A DNA stretch of 20,913 nucleotides, from contig JABMML010000093.1 in the NCBI GenBank assembly GCA_013205585.1, positions 1 to 20,913 of the forward strand. Direction: 5' to 3'. Made by a program: the position numbers and the translations under genes. The notes below the pieces were generated by a model. It made no database searches, was not told where the DNA came from, and saw only the letters and a list, made by a program, of their open reading frames with translations. Every line of letters begins with the position of its first letter. The first letter of the stretch is position 1. This document shows, one piece after another, positions 7,295-15,955 of the stretch. Origin of the DNA: Chitinophagaceae bacterium (GTDB lineage: Bacteria > Bacteroidota > Bacteroidia > Chitinophagales > Chitinophagaceae).

Positions 7295-9142
7295 ATGAGC
7301 GACGAAATCAAACACGAATGTGGCTTAGCCTATATTCGACTTAGAAAGCCTCTTTCTTATTATCTTCAAAAAAGAGGGTCGGTTACCTACGGATTAAACA
7401 AATTATACTTGTTGATGGAAAAACAGCACAATCGTGGTCAAGATGGTGCGGGTATAGCTACACTTAAATTAAATATTGAACCAGGCAATCCTTTCTTATA
7501 CCGATTACGCAGTAATGCACAACAACCTATTGCCGATTTATTTTATAAAATAGGTTTAGAAATACAAGAGCTTGAAAAGTTTCAACCAGATATTGCCAAG
7601 CATCCAGGTTTAATGAAAGGGCATCTGCCTTTTATGGGTGAAATTTTATTGGGGCATTTACGCTACGGCACCCAAGGAAAAAATAACCTTGAATTTTGTC
7701 ATCCTTTTATCAAGCGTAATTTAGTGCCAGGTAAAAACCTAGCCTTGGCAGGTAATTTTAATTTAGTCAATACCGACGAATTATTTGAACATATTAAATT
7801 AGACCCAGCTCCTTTTGAAAAACAAAGCGATTTAGCAGCGATGATGGAAGTGATTCATCATTTCTTAACCAATGAAGAATCTACTAATCCTAATAATCCC
7901 AGTATTGTCGATGTTTTAAAGAAGGCCGTTCCTTTATTTGATGGAGGCTTTACAGTGGGTGGTTTGGTGGGCAATGGACATAGCTTTATTTTAAGAGATG
8001 CCCATGGCATCAGACCCGCTTATTATTATATCGATGACGAAGTTATTGTTGCAGCTAGTGAAAGAGCCGCCATTAGAACCACATTTAATGTGGGGGAAAA
8101 TGAAGTTTTAGAACTCATGCCTGGTCAAGCCTTGCTAGTGGACGATGAAGGTAATTACAAGATTGAACAAATTATTGAACCTAAAGAAAGACGCGCTTGC
8201 TCTTTTGAAAGAATTTATTTTTCAAGAGGTAGTGATGAAAAAATTTACAGAGAAAGAATTGCACTAGGTAATCATTTAAGTAAAATAGTTTTAGAGCGCA
8301 TTGAAAAGGATTTAAAAAATACTATTTTCTCTTATATACCCAATACAGCTGAAGTAGCTTTTTATGGCTTGGTAAAAGGAATGGAAACATACCTTAATAA
8401 AATTAAAGTTGAAAGAATTTTAAGTTGGGGCAATGATGTGACTGAGGAGAAGCTAGAGGCCATGATTAATCGTAAGATTAGACAAGAAAAAATTGCTATT
8501 AAAGATGTGAAACTACGCACTTTCATTACAGAGGATACCAATAGAAATGAGATGGTGCAACATGTGTACGATATTACCTATGGTACAGTTCGCAAGGATG
8601 AAGACACCTTAGTGATTATTGATGATAGTATTGTAAGAGGTACTACTTTGAAAGAAAGTATTATAAGAATGCTATCGAGATTAGGTCCTAAAAAAATAAT
8701 TGTCGTTTCTTCTGCCCCTCAAATTAGATACCCCGACTGTTATGGAATAGATATGAGCAAGATGAACGATTTCATTGCCTTTAGAGCAGTGATTGCTTTA
8801 TTGAATGAGAAGGGAATGACTAATATTATTGACCAGACTTATCAAAAAATAATTGCTTTAGAAGCGTCTAATGAATTACATACTGAAAATGTGGTGCGTC
8901 AATTATACAAACCATTTACCCCTGAAGAAATTTCAGATAAAATTGCGCAGTTAATTACCCCTGAAGATATTAAAATACCTGTTGAAGTTATTTATCAAAC
9001 TATTGAGGCTTTACATGATTGTTGTCCTACCAATACCGGCGACTGGTATTTCACAGGCAACTATCCTACCCCTGGAGGTAATAAGGTTTGTAATAAAGCC
9101 TTTAAAAATTATGTAGAAGGGAAAAATGTGAGAGGGTATTAA
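7295..9142 (+). CDS. purF: Long-form amidophosphoribosyltransferase (PurF homologue)
   Basis: PurF makes 5-phosphoribosylamine from PRPP and glutamine, the first step of purine synthesis. The 615-residue product is longer than usual PurF (about 450-510). Cys9 (HECGLAYI) would be the glutaminase nucleophile, exposed after removal of an 8-residue propeptide. The class II glutaminase domain spans about 9-300, with GHLRYGTQG after an unusual insertion around residues 60-110. The phosphoribosyltransferase PRPP loop VIIDDSIVRGTT lies at 440-451. Cysteines at 302, 482 and 576/577 occur in contexts like those binding the 4Fe-4S cluster in the B. subtilis enzyme; C599 is additional. The extra C-terminus ends in a Gly/Asn/Cys-rich segment. 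From memory, a long PurF homologue besides a standard one is common in Bacteroidota, so this may be a paralogue with a modified role. It has its own predicted promoter and ends at a strong terminator. Confidence 0.85.
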   Translation: MSDEIKHECGLAYIRLRKPLSYYLQKRGSVTYGLNKLYLLMEKQHNRGQDGAGIATLKLNIEPGNPFLYRLRSNAQQPIADLFYKIGLEIQELEKFQPDIAKHPGLMKGHLPFMGEILLGHLRYGTQGKNNLEFCHPFIKRNLVPGKNLALAGNFNLVNTDELFEHIKLDPAPFEKQSDLAAMMEVIHHFLTNEESTNPNNPSIVDVLKKAVPLFDGGFTVGGLVGNGHSFILRDAHGIRPAYYYIDDEVIVAASERAAIRTTFNVGENEVLELMPGQALLVDDEGNYKIEQIIEPKERRACSFERIYFSRGSDEKIYRERIALGNHLSKIVLERIEKDLKNTIFSYIPNTAEVAFYGLVKGMETYLNKIKVERILSWGNDVTEEKLEAMINRKIRQEKIAIKDVKLRTFITEDTNRNEMVQHVYDITYGTVRKDEDTLVIIDDSIVRGTTLKESIIRMLSRLGPKKIIVVSSAPQIRYPDCYGIDMSKMNDFIAFRAVIALLNEKGMTNIIDQTYQKIIALEASNELHTENVVRQLYKPFTPEEISDKIAQLITPEDIKIPVEVIYQTIEALHDCCPTNTGDWYFTGNYPTPGGNKVCNKAFKNYVEGKNVRGY

Positions 9143-9162
9143 TTAGAAATAAACGTATTCAC

Positions 9163-9196
9163 AAAAAAGGATCCTAACTTATTAGGATCCTTTTTT
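9163..9196. terminator. Bidirectional intrinsic terminator between purF and the KAS III gene
   Basis: A perfect 15-bp inverted repeat (arms 9163-9177 and 9182-9196) with a 4-nt CTTA loop contains the core GGATCC and has an A-run on the left and a T-run on the right. It therefore works as a terminator in either direction. It sits between the convergent ends of purF (9142) and the KAS III gene (9218). Confidence 0.92.
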
Positions 9197-9217
9197 ATAA
9201 GTGAACTATTATAATAC

Positions 9218-10282
9218 TTAAACTCTATAACAAATAGCATTAATATTCATACCTGCACCAACGGATGCGAATATAACAACGTCTCCTTTATCTAATTGGT
9301 GTTCCTTGTACTTGCCACGCTTTACCATATCGTATAAAGTAGGAATGGTGGCAACTGAACTATTACCTAATTCATGAATGCTCATTGGCATTATATTTTC
9401 AGGAATCTCTTTAATGCCATATAATTTAAACAAGGCTTTTATAAAACCTTGGTCCATTTTTTCGTTGGCCTGATGTAAAAAGAATTTTTTCACCTCATGA
9501 ATTTCTACGCCTGCTTTTTCGATACATTCTTTCATGGCAATAGGTACATTCTTAATAGCGTACTCATATACTTTACGTCCATTCATCTTTATATACCTGG
9601 TGGCATCTTCTGCTTCTGGGTGATACGACTTACCTAAATACAAGAAATAAGTTTCGTCCATACAGTGGCTTTGCACGCTGCTGGCGAGTATACCACTTGT
9701 ATTATCTGTTGAATTTTCTACAATACAAGCACCTGCTCCATCACTAAAAATCATGCTGTCTCTATCGTGTGGGTCTATCACTCTGCTTAAAGTTTCTGCC
9801 CCTATGACTAAACATCTTTTAGCTAAACCCGATTTTATAAAGGAGTCGGCATGTATGACGCCTTGTATCCAACCCGGGCAACCAAATAATAAATCATAGG
9901 CTACGCAACTAGGATTACGAATGCCTAATAAATTTTTTACCCTTGAGGCAATGGAAGGGACGGCATCGGATTGAATCGTACCTGCAATAACATTACCGAA
10001 ATTATGAGCTACAATAATTTGATCTATTGTTTCAGGGTCAATACCCGCATCTTCAATGGCTAAGGCCGCTGCCTTGGCAGCCAGGTCTGAGGTATTTACA
10101 TTTTCTTCTGCATACCTTCTTTCATAAATGCCTGTGATATCTTTAAATTTCTCAAAAATTTCAGCATTGGGTGTATTAATTAATACTCCATCTTCTCCAT
10201 AAAAATGGTGGTCGCTAAAGGAATTATTGGGTATTACAAGACCAGGTATATAGCTGCCTGTTCCAGTGATAATGGTTGCCAT
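9218..10282 (-). CDS. 3-oxoacyl-ACP synthase III (KAS III, FabH-like)
   Basis: KAS III enzymes condense an acyl-CoA starter with malonyl-ACP. The 354-residue product has an intact Cys-His-Asn triad: C135 (LFGCPGW), H270 (FLHQAN) and N307 (ELGNSS). The thiolase-fold glycine-rich end VIFASVGAGMNINA is present. It is about 35 residues longer than E. coli FabH. The extra length is mostly an N-terminal insertion (about 20-50) before ITGIYERRYA, as in a KAS III subgroup I recall from Bacteroidota. It could supply branched-chain or general fatty acid synthesis, or a secondary-metabolite or lipid pathway; the sequence alone does not decide, so I give no symbol. It follows manC with a 62-bp gap on the same strand and ends at the terminator at 9163-9196. 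No clear TAnnTTTG element lies in the gap, so readthrough from kdsD-manC is possible. Confidence 0.88.
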   Translation of the reverse strand: MATIITGTGSYIPGLVIPNNSFSDHHFYGEDGVLINTPNAEIFEKFKDITGIYERRYAEENVNTSDLAAKAAALAIEDAGIDPETIDQIIVAHNFGNVIAGTIQSDAVPSIASRVKNLLGIRNPSCVAYDLLFGCPGWIQGVIHADSFIKSGLAKRCLVIGAETLSRVIDPHDRDSMIFSDGAGACIVENSTDNTSGILASSVQSHCMDETYFLYLGKSYHPEAEDATRYIKMNGRKVYEYAIKNVPIAMKECIEKAGVEIHEVKKFFLHQANEKMDQGFIKALFKLYGIKEIPENIMPMSIHELGNSSVATIPTLYDMVKRGKYKEHQLDKGDVVIFASVGAGMNINAICYRV

Positions 10283-10344
10283 TCGAAGAATTTAGGTTTA
10301 TTAATCTAATGCGTTCTAAACTAAGATAAGAATTTCTGCTGAAT

Positions 10345-11430
10345 CTAGATGTATTTGTCGCCCTTATGTCTTTTTACTTCCGCAACATATTCTTTAATAG
10401 ACTGCTCTTTTTCTTTACTGCATATAAGAAGTACATCCTTGGTATCTACTACAATAAAATCATCTAAGCCCTGCACCACTACTAATTTATCCTTAGGGGC
10501 GTTAATCATACACTTCGTAGCGTCAATGACAATAACATTATCAGAGGCCACGGCGTTGGCGAAATAATCTTTCTCCATGGCTTCATACGCACTATTCCAA
10601 GTACCTAAATCACTCCATCCAAAGCTGGCAGGTATTACATATACATTATCTGCTTTTTCCATAATAGCAATATCAATAGATATATTTACACACTGCGGAT
10701 ATATTTTTTGAATAGATTTTTTTTCTGCTGCTGTATTAAAATTTGCTTTTTCCCCATCAAATAATTCAAACATTTCTGGTTGGTACTTTTCAAAAGCAGC
10801 TATTACAGTAGAGGCTTTCCATGCAAAAATACCGGCGTTCCATAAAAAATCGCCGCTGGCCAAAAAGGACGCTGCAATTTCTTGCGTGGGCTTTTCGGTA
10901 AATGTTTTTACTTTATAAACACCCTTGCTCACTTCTAGCCCCTCGTATTGAATGTAACCATAACCAGTATTGGGATTTGTAGGCATAATACCTAAAGTAG
11001 CCAAGGCCTTGATATTCGAAACAAAATCAAGTGATTGTTCTACAATTTTTTGAAAATTTTCTTGCTCTAAAATTAAGTGATCACTTGGGGCTACTACAAA
11101 AGTAGCTTGAGGATCCTTCTGGGCTAATTTAAAAGAGATATAAGCAATGCAAGGCGCTGTATTTTTTTTACTAGGCTCTGCTAAAATATTTTCTTTAGGT
11201 AAATTGGGTAATTGCTTTTCTACAATAGAAACATATTCTTCTGAAGTAACAATGTAAATATTTTCAGCTGGTATAAACTGCGTGTATCTTTCGTAGGTCC
11301 ACTGAATTAAAGTTTTCCCCGTATTAAGTACATCTAAAAATTGCTTAGGATAAGCCGTTCTACTCATTGGCCAAAATCTACTTCCTATTCCTCCAGCCAT
11401 AATGGCTACATAATGATGTTTGTTTTGCAT
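10345..11430 (-). CDS. manC: Mannose-1-phosphate guanylyltransferase
   Basis: The enzyme makes GDP-mannose from mannose 1-phosphate and GTP, for surface polysaccharide or protein glycosylation. The 361-residue product has the nucleotidyltransferase signature at residues 13-24 (GGIGSRFWPMSR) with PKQF at 28-31. Further family blocks are FVVAPSDH, GYGYIQYEG, TEKP, WNAGIFAWK and SFGWSDLGTW. It lacks the C-terminal cupin phosphomannose isomerase domain of bifunctional ManC/AlgA enzymes, so it should be monofunctional. It starts 12 bp after the kdsD stop, so the two are almost surely one operon. The pairing of a KDO-pathway enzyme with GDP-mannose synthesis points to LPS or exopolysaccharide precursor supply (inference). 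Confidence 0.93.
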   Translation of the reverse strand: MQNKHHYVAIMAGGIGSRFWPMSRTAYPKQFLDVLNTGKTLIQWTYERYTQFIPAENIYIVTSEEYVSIVEKQLPNLPKENILAEPSKKNTAPCIAYISFKLAQKDPQATFVVAPSDHLILEQENFQKIVEQSLDFVSNIKALATLGIMPTNPNTGYGYIQYEGLEVSKGVYKVKTFTEKPTQEIAASFLASGDFLWNAGIFAWKASTVIAAFEKYQPEMFELFDGEKANFNTAAEKKSIQKIYPQCVNISIDIAIMEKADNVYVIPASFGWSDLGTWNSAYEAMEKDYFANAVASDNVIVIDATKCMINAPKDKLVVVQGLDDFIVVDTKDVLLICSKEKEQSIKEYVAEVKRHKGDKYI

Positions 11431-11442
11431 ACTTTCTTTGAT

Positions 11443-12405
11443 TTATAAAATCCCCTCTTTCATTAAGTCGTGTATATGAATCATTCCCACAAAAGTATTG
11501 TCATTCGCTACTATTAATTGACTAATATCTTTTTGTTCCATCAAGGCCAAGGCTTCTACTGCTAATGCATAAGGCGCAATGGTAATAGGGCCTGCGTGAA
11601 ATATAGTAGCAGCTGTTAAATCTTGAATGCTTGAATAATTTTCTAGCATTCTACGAATGTCTCCATCTGTTATAATACCTAATACTTTTTCGTTTTCATC
11701 TATCACAACTGCGGCGCCTAATCTGTTTTTGGAAATAACTAGTATCACTTCTTTTAGAGTAGTACTTAATTGTACAGATGGTTTCGGATTTACTTGCGCC
11801 ATTTGACCTGCAGTCAATGTTAATCTTTTTCCTAAATTTCCTCCAGGATGAAATTTTGCAAAATCACTTGCCTTTACTTTTTTCAATTCCATTAAACACA
11901 TTGCAATAGCATCACCCATCGTCATTTGTGCAGTTGTAGAAGAAGTGGGTGCTAAATTATGTGCACAGGCTTCTTTTTCTACAGTCGTATTAATTACCCA
12001 TTTTGCATGACTCGCTAAATAACTTTCGGTATTACCTACCATGGCAATGATCGAATTGCCAAAGCCAGTTACTAATTGTACTAAATTTTTTATTTCGGGG
12101 CTTTCACCACTTTTGCTAATAATTAAAACGAGGTCTTGTTTGTTAATCATGCCGGAGTCGCCATGGATGGCATCGGCAGCATGCAGAAATAAGGCAGGCG
12201 TTCCAGTGGAGTTACAAGTGGCTACCATTTTTTGAGCAATGATGGCGCTTTTACCAATACCACTTACTACTAGTCTTCCTTCAGTAGTATAAATAGCTTT
12301 CACCGCTTCTATAAAAGGGGTATCTATAAATTTTTGTAAGCCAGTAATGGCTGCCGCTTCAATTTCTAGCGTTCTATTGGCAATAGCGGTTATTTGTTTA
12401 TCCAT
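11443..12405 (-). CDS. kdsD: D-arabinose-5-phosphate isomerase (KpsF/GutQ family)
   Basis: This enzyme interconverts ribulose 5-phosphate and arabinose 5-phosphate, the first step to KDO of the lipid A core. Counting from the ATG at 12405 it has 320 residues: a sugar isomerase (SIS) domain (about 30-175) and two CBS domains (about 205-260 and 268-320). K52, H81, E104, E145 and H186 match catalytic residues I recall for E. coli KdsD (K59, H88, E111, E152, H193), all at a constant offset of seven. This argues strongly for true isomerase function. The frame stays open to an ATG at 12450, but a perfect -7 element lies between the two ATGs and the shorter form fits family N-termini, so I prefer 12405. 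It leads an operon with manC and is divergent from recQ. Confidence 0.93.
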   Translation of the reverse strand: MDKQITAIANRTLEIEAAAITGLQKFIDTPFIEAVKAIYTTEGRLVVSGIGKSAIIAQKMVATCNSTGTPALFLHAADAIHGDSGMINKQDLVLIISKSGESPEIKNLVQLVTGFGNSIIAMVGNTESYLASHAKWVINTTVEKEACAHNLAPTSSTTAQMTMGDAIAMCLMELKKVKASDFAKFHPGGNLGKRLTLTAGQMAQVNPKPSVQLSTTLKEVILVISKNRLGAAVVIDENEKVLGIITDGDIRRMLENYSSIQDLTAATIFHAGPITIAPYALAVEALALMEQKDISQLIVANDNTFVGMIHIHDLMKEGIL

Positions 12406-12423
12406 ATGCGATTTAAGAATCAG

Positions 12424-12431
12424 CAAAGTTA
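12424..12431 (-). promoter_or_regulatory. Candidate -7 element for kdsD-manC
   Basis: Read on the minus strand, 12431-12424 is TAACTTTG, a perfect TAnnTTTG element. A start site a few bases downstream would leave a leader of about 10 nt before the ATG at 12405. No good -33 TTG at 17-23 bp was found, so this is moderate evidence. If right, it excludes the upstream ATG at 12450 as the start. Confidence 0.4.
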
Positions 12432-12581
12432 AGGTTTCAAGCATATTCATCCCTATTTTTAAAAAATCCTTAAAAAAAAGATTTTCAGTAAAATATTAGA
12501 GGACTTGAGTAATAGTGAATTAAATTCGTTAACTTATATAGCTATATTACACCGAAATAGTTGATTTTAAGATAATTACAG

Positions 12582-14837
12582 ATGGCAGCCACCAAAAAAG
12601 CAATAAAAAAAGCCCCCGCTACTAAGGCTAAGAATAATTCAGTTAGCCCTGCCGTATTATTAAAGGCATTAGAGGAGCAATTCGGATTCAAGCAATTTAA
12701 GGGTACCCAAGAAAAGGCCATTGTCTCTTTATTGAGTGGTCGGGATACTTTTGTGATTATGCCCACTGGAGGGGGTAAAAGTTTATGCTATCAATTACCT
12801 GCTTTAATGCTACCTGGTTGTGCTATTGTTGTATCGCCTTTGATTGCGCTGATGAAAAACCAAGTTGACCTTGTGCGTGGCTATAGTGAAAAAGACGAAG
12901 TGGCCCATTTCTTAAATTCATCTTTAAATAAAGGACAAATTAAATTGGTGAAGGCCGACCTACTAAGTGGCAAAACCAAATTATTATATGTAGCGCCTGA
13001 AACTTTAACGAAGCAAGAAAATTTAGATTTTTTTAGCGACTTAAATGTTTCCTTCTTTGCAGTAGATGAAGCCCACTGTATCTCAGAGTGGGGCCATGAT
13101 TTCAGACCAGAGTATAGAAGGCTCAAAGAAATGATGGAAGAGATTAATGCAAATGTGCCCATCATTGCTTTAACTGCTACGGCTACACCTAAAGTGCAAA
13201 GTGATATTGTTAAAAATTTATCTCTGCGAGGCCCTGAAGTTTTAATTTCTTCATTTAATAGAGCCAACCTTTATTATGAAGTGCAGCCCAAGGTAAAAAA
13301 AGAAGTAACTGTAAAAAGTATTGTAAGATATATTTCTGGGCATAAAGGAAAGAGCGGCATTATTTACACACTCAATAGAAAGACCACCGAAGAATTAGCT
13401 GATTTATTAATTGCTAATAAAATTAAGGCAGTGGCTTATCATGCAGGCTTGGATCAAAAATTAAGAGCCAATAGACAGGATCAATTTTTAAATGAAGATG
13501 TACAAGTAATAGTGGCCACCATTGCTTTTGGAATGGGCATTGATAAGCCAGATATTCGATTTGTCATTCATTATAATATTCCTAAGTCCATTGAAAATTA
13601 TTATCAAGAAACAGGCCGAGCAGGCAGAGATGGTTTAGAAGGAAATTGTATTTTATATTATTCTCATAAAGACGTTGCTAAGCTAGAACATTTTTTAAGA
13701 GATAAGCCCTTGAGTGAAAGAGAAGTGGGTGCACAATTAATAGATGAAACAGTGGCCTTTGCTGAAACTGGTGCTTGCCGTCGTCGTAGTCTATTGCATT
13801 ATTTTGGAGAAAGTTGGGAAGATAAAAACTGCGGCAAATGTGATAATTGTTTACAACCTAAAGAAAGAATTGAAGCAAAAACCCAGGTGGTTCAATTATT
13901 AAAAGCAATTGAAGCTTTGAATGAGCGTTTTGTGGCAGACTATGTTATACAGGTATTAATGGGCGATTATACGCCTCAATTAGGTTTATACAGACATGAA
14001 AAATTACCCGAATTTGGAATAGGTAAAGAACAGGATCCTTTGTTTTGGAATAGCTTAGTAAGACAGGCCATGCTTGAAACCATTATTGAAAAAGATATAG
14101 AAGAATATGGCCTACTTAAAATAACGGATAAGGGTAAGAAGTTTTTAAAAAAACCTACTAGCTTCAAATTTGTTTTAAACAATGTATTTACAGATGAAAA
14201 CGGCGAAGAGGATGACGCAGAAGGTCCGCAAACGGCTGGTGCAACTGATGAAGTTTTGTTTGAAATGTTAAAGGATTTACGTCAAAAAGAAGCTAAAAAA
14301 ATTAGCCTTCCACCCTTTGTTATTTTCTTAGAGACTTCCTTACAAGACATGGCTACACTTTATCCTACAAGCATAGAGGAATTAGACAGATGCCAGGGCG
14401 TAAGCAAGGGCAAGGCTATTAAATATGGTAAGCCTTTTGTGGCCATGATTGAAAAGTATGTGACTGAAAATAATATTGAAAAGCCCGATGATTTTGTAAT
14501 GAAGTCGGTTGCCAATAAATTCAATCATAAAATTTACATTATCCAAAATGTAGATAAGAAAATTCCTTTAGAAACCATTGCTAAAAACAAAGACCTTAAA
14601 CTAGAAGCTTTATTAGAAGAAATGGAAACCATTGCGGCTAGTGGTACTAAATTAAATTTAGATTATGCCATCGATGAATGGCTAGACGAATACGATCAAG
14701 AAGAAATTTTAGAATATTTCAAAAACTGCGAAACTTCTTCACTTCAAATTGCACAAGAAGAACTAAGTGAAAATAATTATTCTTGGGAGCAATTAAAAAT
14801 AATGCGCATTAAGTTTTTAAGTGTGGTAGGTAATTAA
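12582..14837 (+). CDS. recQ: ATP-dependent DNA helicase RecQ
   Basis: RecQ is a 3'-5' DNA helicase of recombination and replication-fork repair. The 751-residue product starts with a Lys/Ala-rich tail (about 1-20). The helicase core has all expected motifs: TGGGKS at 62-67, DEAH at 162-165, LTATATP, and QETGRAGRDG at 342-351. The RecQ-C-terminal zinc site is complete (C399, C417, C420, C423) and is followed by a winged-helix region. An HRDC-like domain lies at about 557-627 (LPPFVIFLETSLQDMA, GVSKGKAIKYG). A further 110 residues (about 640-751) resemble the extra helix-turn-helix tail of Bacteroidota RecQ. E. coli RecQ has 609 residues and lacks this. The start is the first ATG, and no clear -7 element was found upstream. 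It is divergent from kdsD and converges on the DUF3089 gene with 8 bp between stops. Confidence 0.95.
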   Translation: MAATKKAIKKAPATKAKNNSVSPAVLLKALEEQFGFKQFKGTQEKAIVSLLSGRDTFVIMPTGGGKSLCYQLPALMLPGCAIVVSPLIALMKNQVDLVRGYSEKDEVAHFLNSSLNKGQIKLVKADLLSGKTKLLYVAPETLTKQENLDFFSDLNVSFFAVDEAHCISEWGHDFRPEYRRLKEMMEEINANVPIIALTATATPKVQSDIVKNLSLRGPEVLISSFNRANLYYEVQPKVKKEVTVKSIVRYISGHKGKSGIIYTLNRKTTEELADLLIANKIKAVAYHAGLDQKLRANRQDQFLNEDVQVIVATIAFGMGIDKPDIRFVIHYNIPKSIENYYQETGRAGRDGLEGNCILYYSHKDVAKLEHFLRDKPLSEREVGAQLIDETVAFAETGACRRRSLLHYFGESWEDKNCGKCDNCLQPKERIEAKTQVVQLLKAIEALNERFVADYVIQVLMGDYTPQLGLYRHEKLPEFGIGKEQDPLFWNSLVRQAMLETIIEKDIEEYGLLKITDKGKKFLKKPTSFKFVLNNVFTDENGEEDDAEGPQTAGATDEVLFEMLKDLRQKEAKKISLPPFVIFLETSLQDMATLYPTSIEELDRCQGVSKGKAIKYGKPFVAMIEKYVTENNIEKPDDFVMKSVANKFNHKIYIIQNVDKKIPLETIAKNKDLKLEALLEEMETIAASGTKLNLDYAIDEWLDEYDQEEILEYFKNCETSSLQIAQEELSENNYSWEQLKIMRIKFLSVVGN

Positions 14838-14845
14838 TGCGTGAA

Positions 14846-15886
14846 TTAGTTTCCTGCGGTTAAATAACTATTTACTCTCTCTGCCACATTTTTTCTTACA
14901 CTGATGTAATAAAAATTGTAATCGGCAATATGATAATCCTCCGTTTTATATAAAAAGCTACCAAAGAAATGAGGCTTTGCTGTCCACAAAATACCTTTAT
15001 GATTTATGGCGCCTGTTACATAAGGCGTTATTTTATTAAAGTCATAAAGTACAGCCCCTTTGTTTTCAAACCTGTCTACATTCGTTATATCAGCAGACCA
15101 AGAAAGTGGGTTGGTTACAATGGCCGTAAATTTTTCTTTTTTCACGAATTGAGTTTCATACCCTTCATGAAAAGTTCTCCAAGAACAAATACATCCTGTT
15201 GTACTGGGTTTTTCGCAGGCCTTCAGTGATGTATAAATTGCAGGATTAACTGGTATACCTACTAGATAGGCCACTACTAATTTTTTACTTAATGGTTTGC
15301 CATCAAAAAATTCTTTCAATAATCTAATGGTATGGGTGGAGCCTTGACTATGAGATGCAATAATAATAGGTCTGTCATTATTATAATGCTCCAAATAATA
15401 TTCAAAAGATTTTTTTACGTCCTGATAAGCTAATTCAAAAGCAGCCATTGCATAGCCAGTATCTACTTTATTATTTGGTGTATAGGATTTAATATGCGCT
15501 TGACGATACCTTGGTGCAAAAATTCTGCCTGCTTCATTGAATATAGAAGCTTGGTTAAGTAGGGTTGGGTAATCTGTTTTCAGATTGGTTTTATAATCAT
15601 TGAAAGAAGCAGACCATCCATAAGGTTTACTGCTATCCAAATAAGTAGTAGGGTGTACAAAAAATACATCTGCCTTTGAACTAGGCGTATAACTAGCTTT
15701 TAAAGGAGCAGGTACACTATCGGAGGGGTCATTTTTTTCTGGATGGGCAGCCCAGTATTGCAAATTGCTATAATCGGGAACCTCTTGGTATTTTTGCTGA
15801 GCATAAACAAGTTCCAATTTCGTATAATTGCTATTCGAACAACTACTCAAAAATAACAAGGCGATAATGGGTAAAAAGGCTTTCAT
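14846..15886 (-). CDS. DUF3089 family lipoprotein, alpha/beta-hydrolase-like
   Basis: The 346-residue product begins with a lipoprotein signal: hydrophobic residues 4-13 and lipobox LSSC, with C16 as the lipidated cysteine. The mature part has features of DUF3089 proteins, which share the alpha/beta-hydrolase fold: DVFFVHPTTY (about 73-82), FAPRYRQAH (about 123-131), and ASHSQGS with S180 as likely nucleophile in place of the usual GxSxG. AYLVGIPV and WRTFHEGYE further on are also family-like. It may be an envelope lipase or esterase, but the substrate is unknown. A good promoter lies upstream at 15923-15955. Its 3' end faces recQ with 8 bp between, and no terminator is seen there. Confidence 0.82.
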   Translation of the reverse strand: MKAFLPIIALLFLSSCSNSNYTKLELVYAQQKYQEVPDYSNLQYWAAHPEKNDPSDSVPAPLKASYTPSSKADVFFVHPTTYLDSSKPYGWSASFNDYKTNLKTDYPTLLNQASIFNEAGRIFAPRYRQAHIKSYTPNNKVDTGYAMAAFELAYQDVKKSFEYYLEHYNNDRPIIIASHSQGSTHTIRLLKEFFDGKPLSKKLVVAYLVGIPVNPAIYTSLKACEKPSTTGCICSWRTFHEGYETQFVKKEKFTAIVTNPLSWSADITNVDRFENKGAVLYDFNKITPYVTGAINHKGILWTAKPHFFGSFLYKTEDYHIADYNFYYISVRKNVAERVNSYLTAGN

Positions 15887-15922
15887 GGTAAATGTATTTC
15901 TCTACTTTTTCAATAGTAGTTG

Positions 15923-15955
15923 CAAAGGTATAAAAATGTCTTTAACTTGTATCAA
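15923..15955 (-). promoter_or_regulatory. Promoter of the DUF3089 lipoprotein gene
   Basis: On the minus strand, TTG (15955-15953) and TACCTTTG (15930-15923) are separated by 22 bp, within the Bacteroidota range. The start site would fall near 15917, about 30 nt before the ATG at 15886. The -7 sequence is identical to that predicted before rimP. Confidence 0.55.

Noticed and set aside
12536..12547. 12-bp palindrome ATATAGCTATAT in the kdsD-recQ gap.
   Set aside because: Short, purely AT-rich outside one GC step, with no promoter element nearby to give it context.
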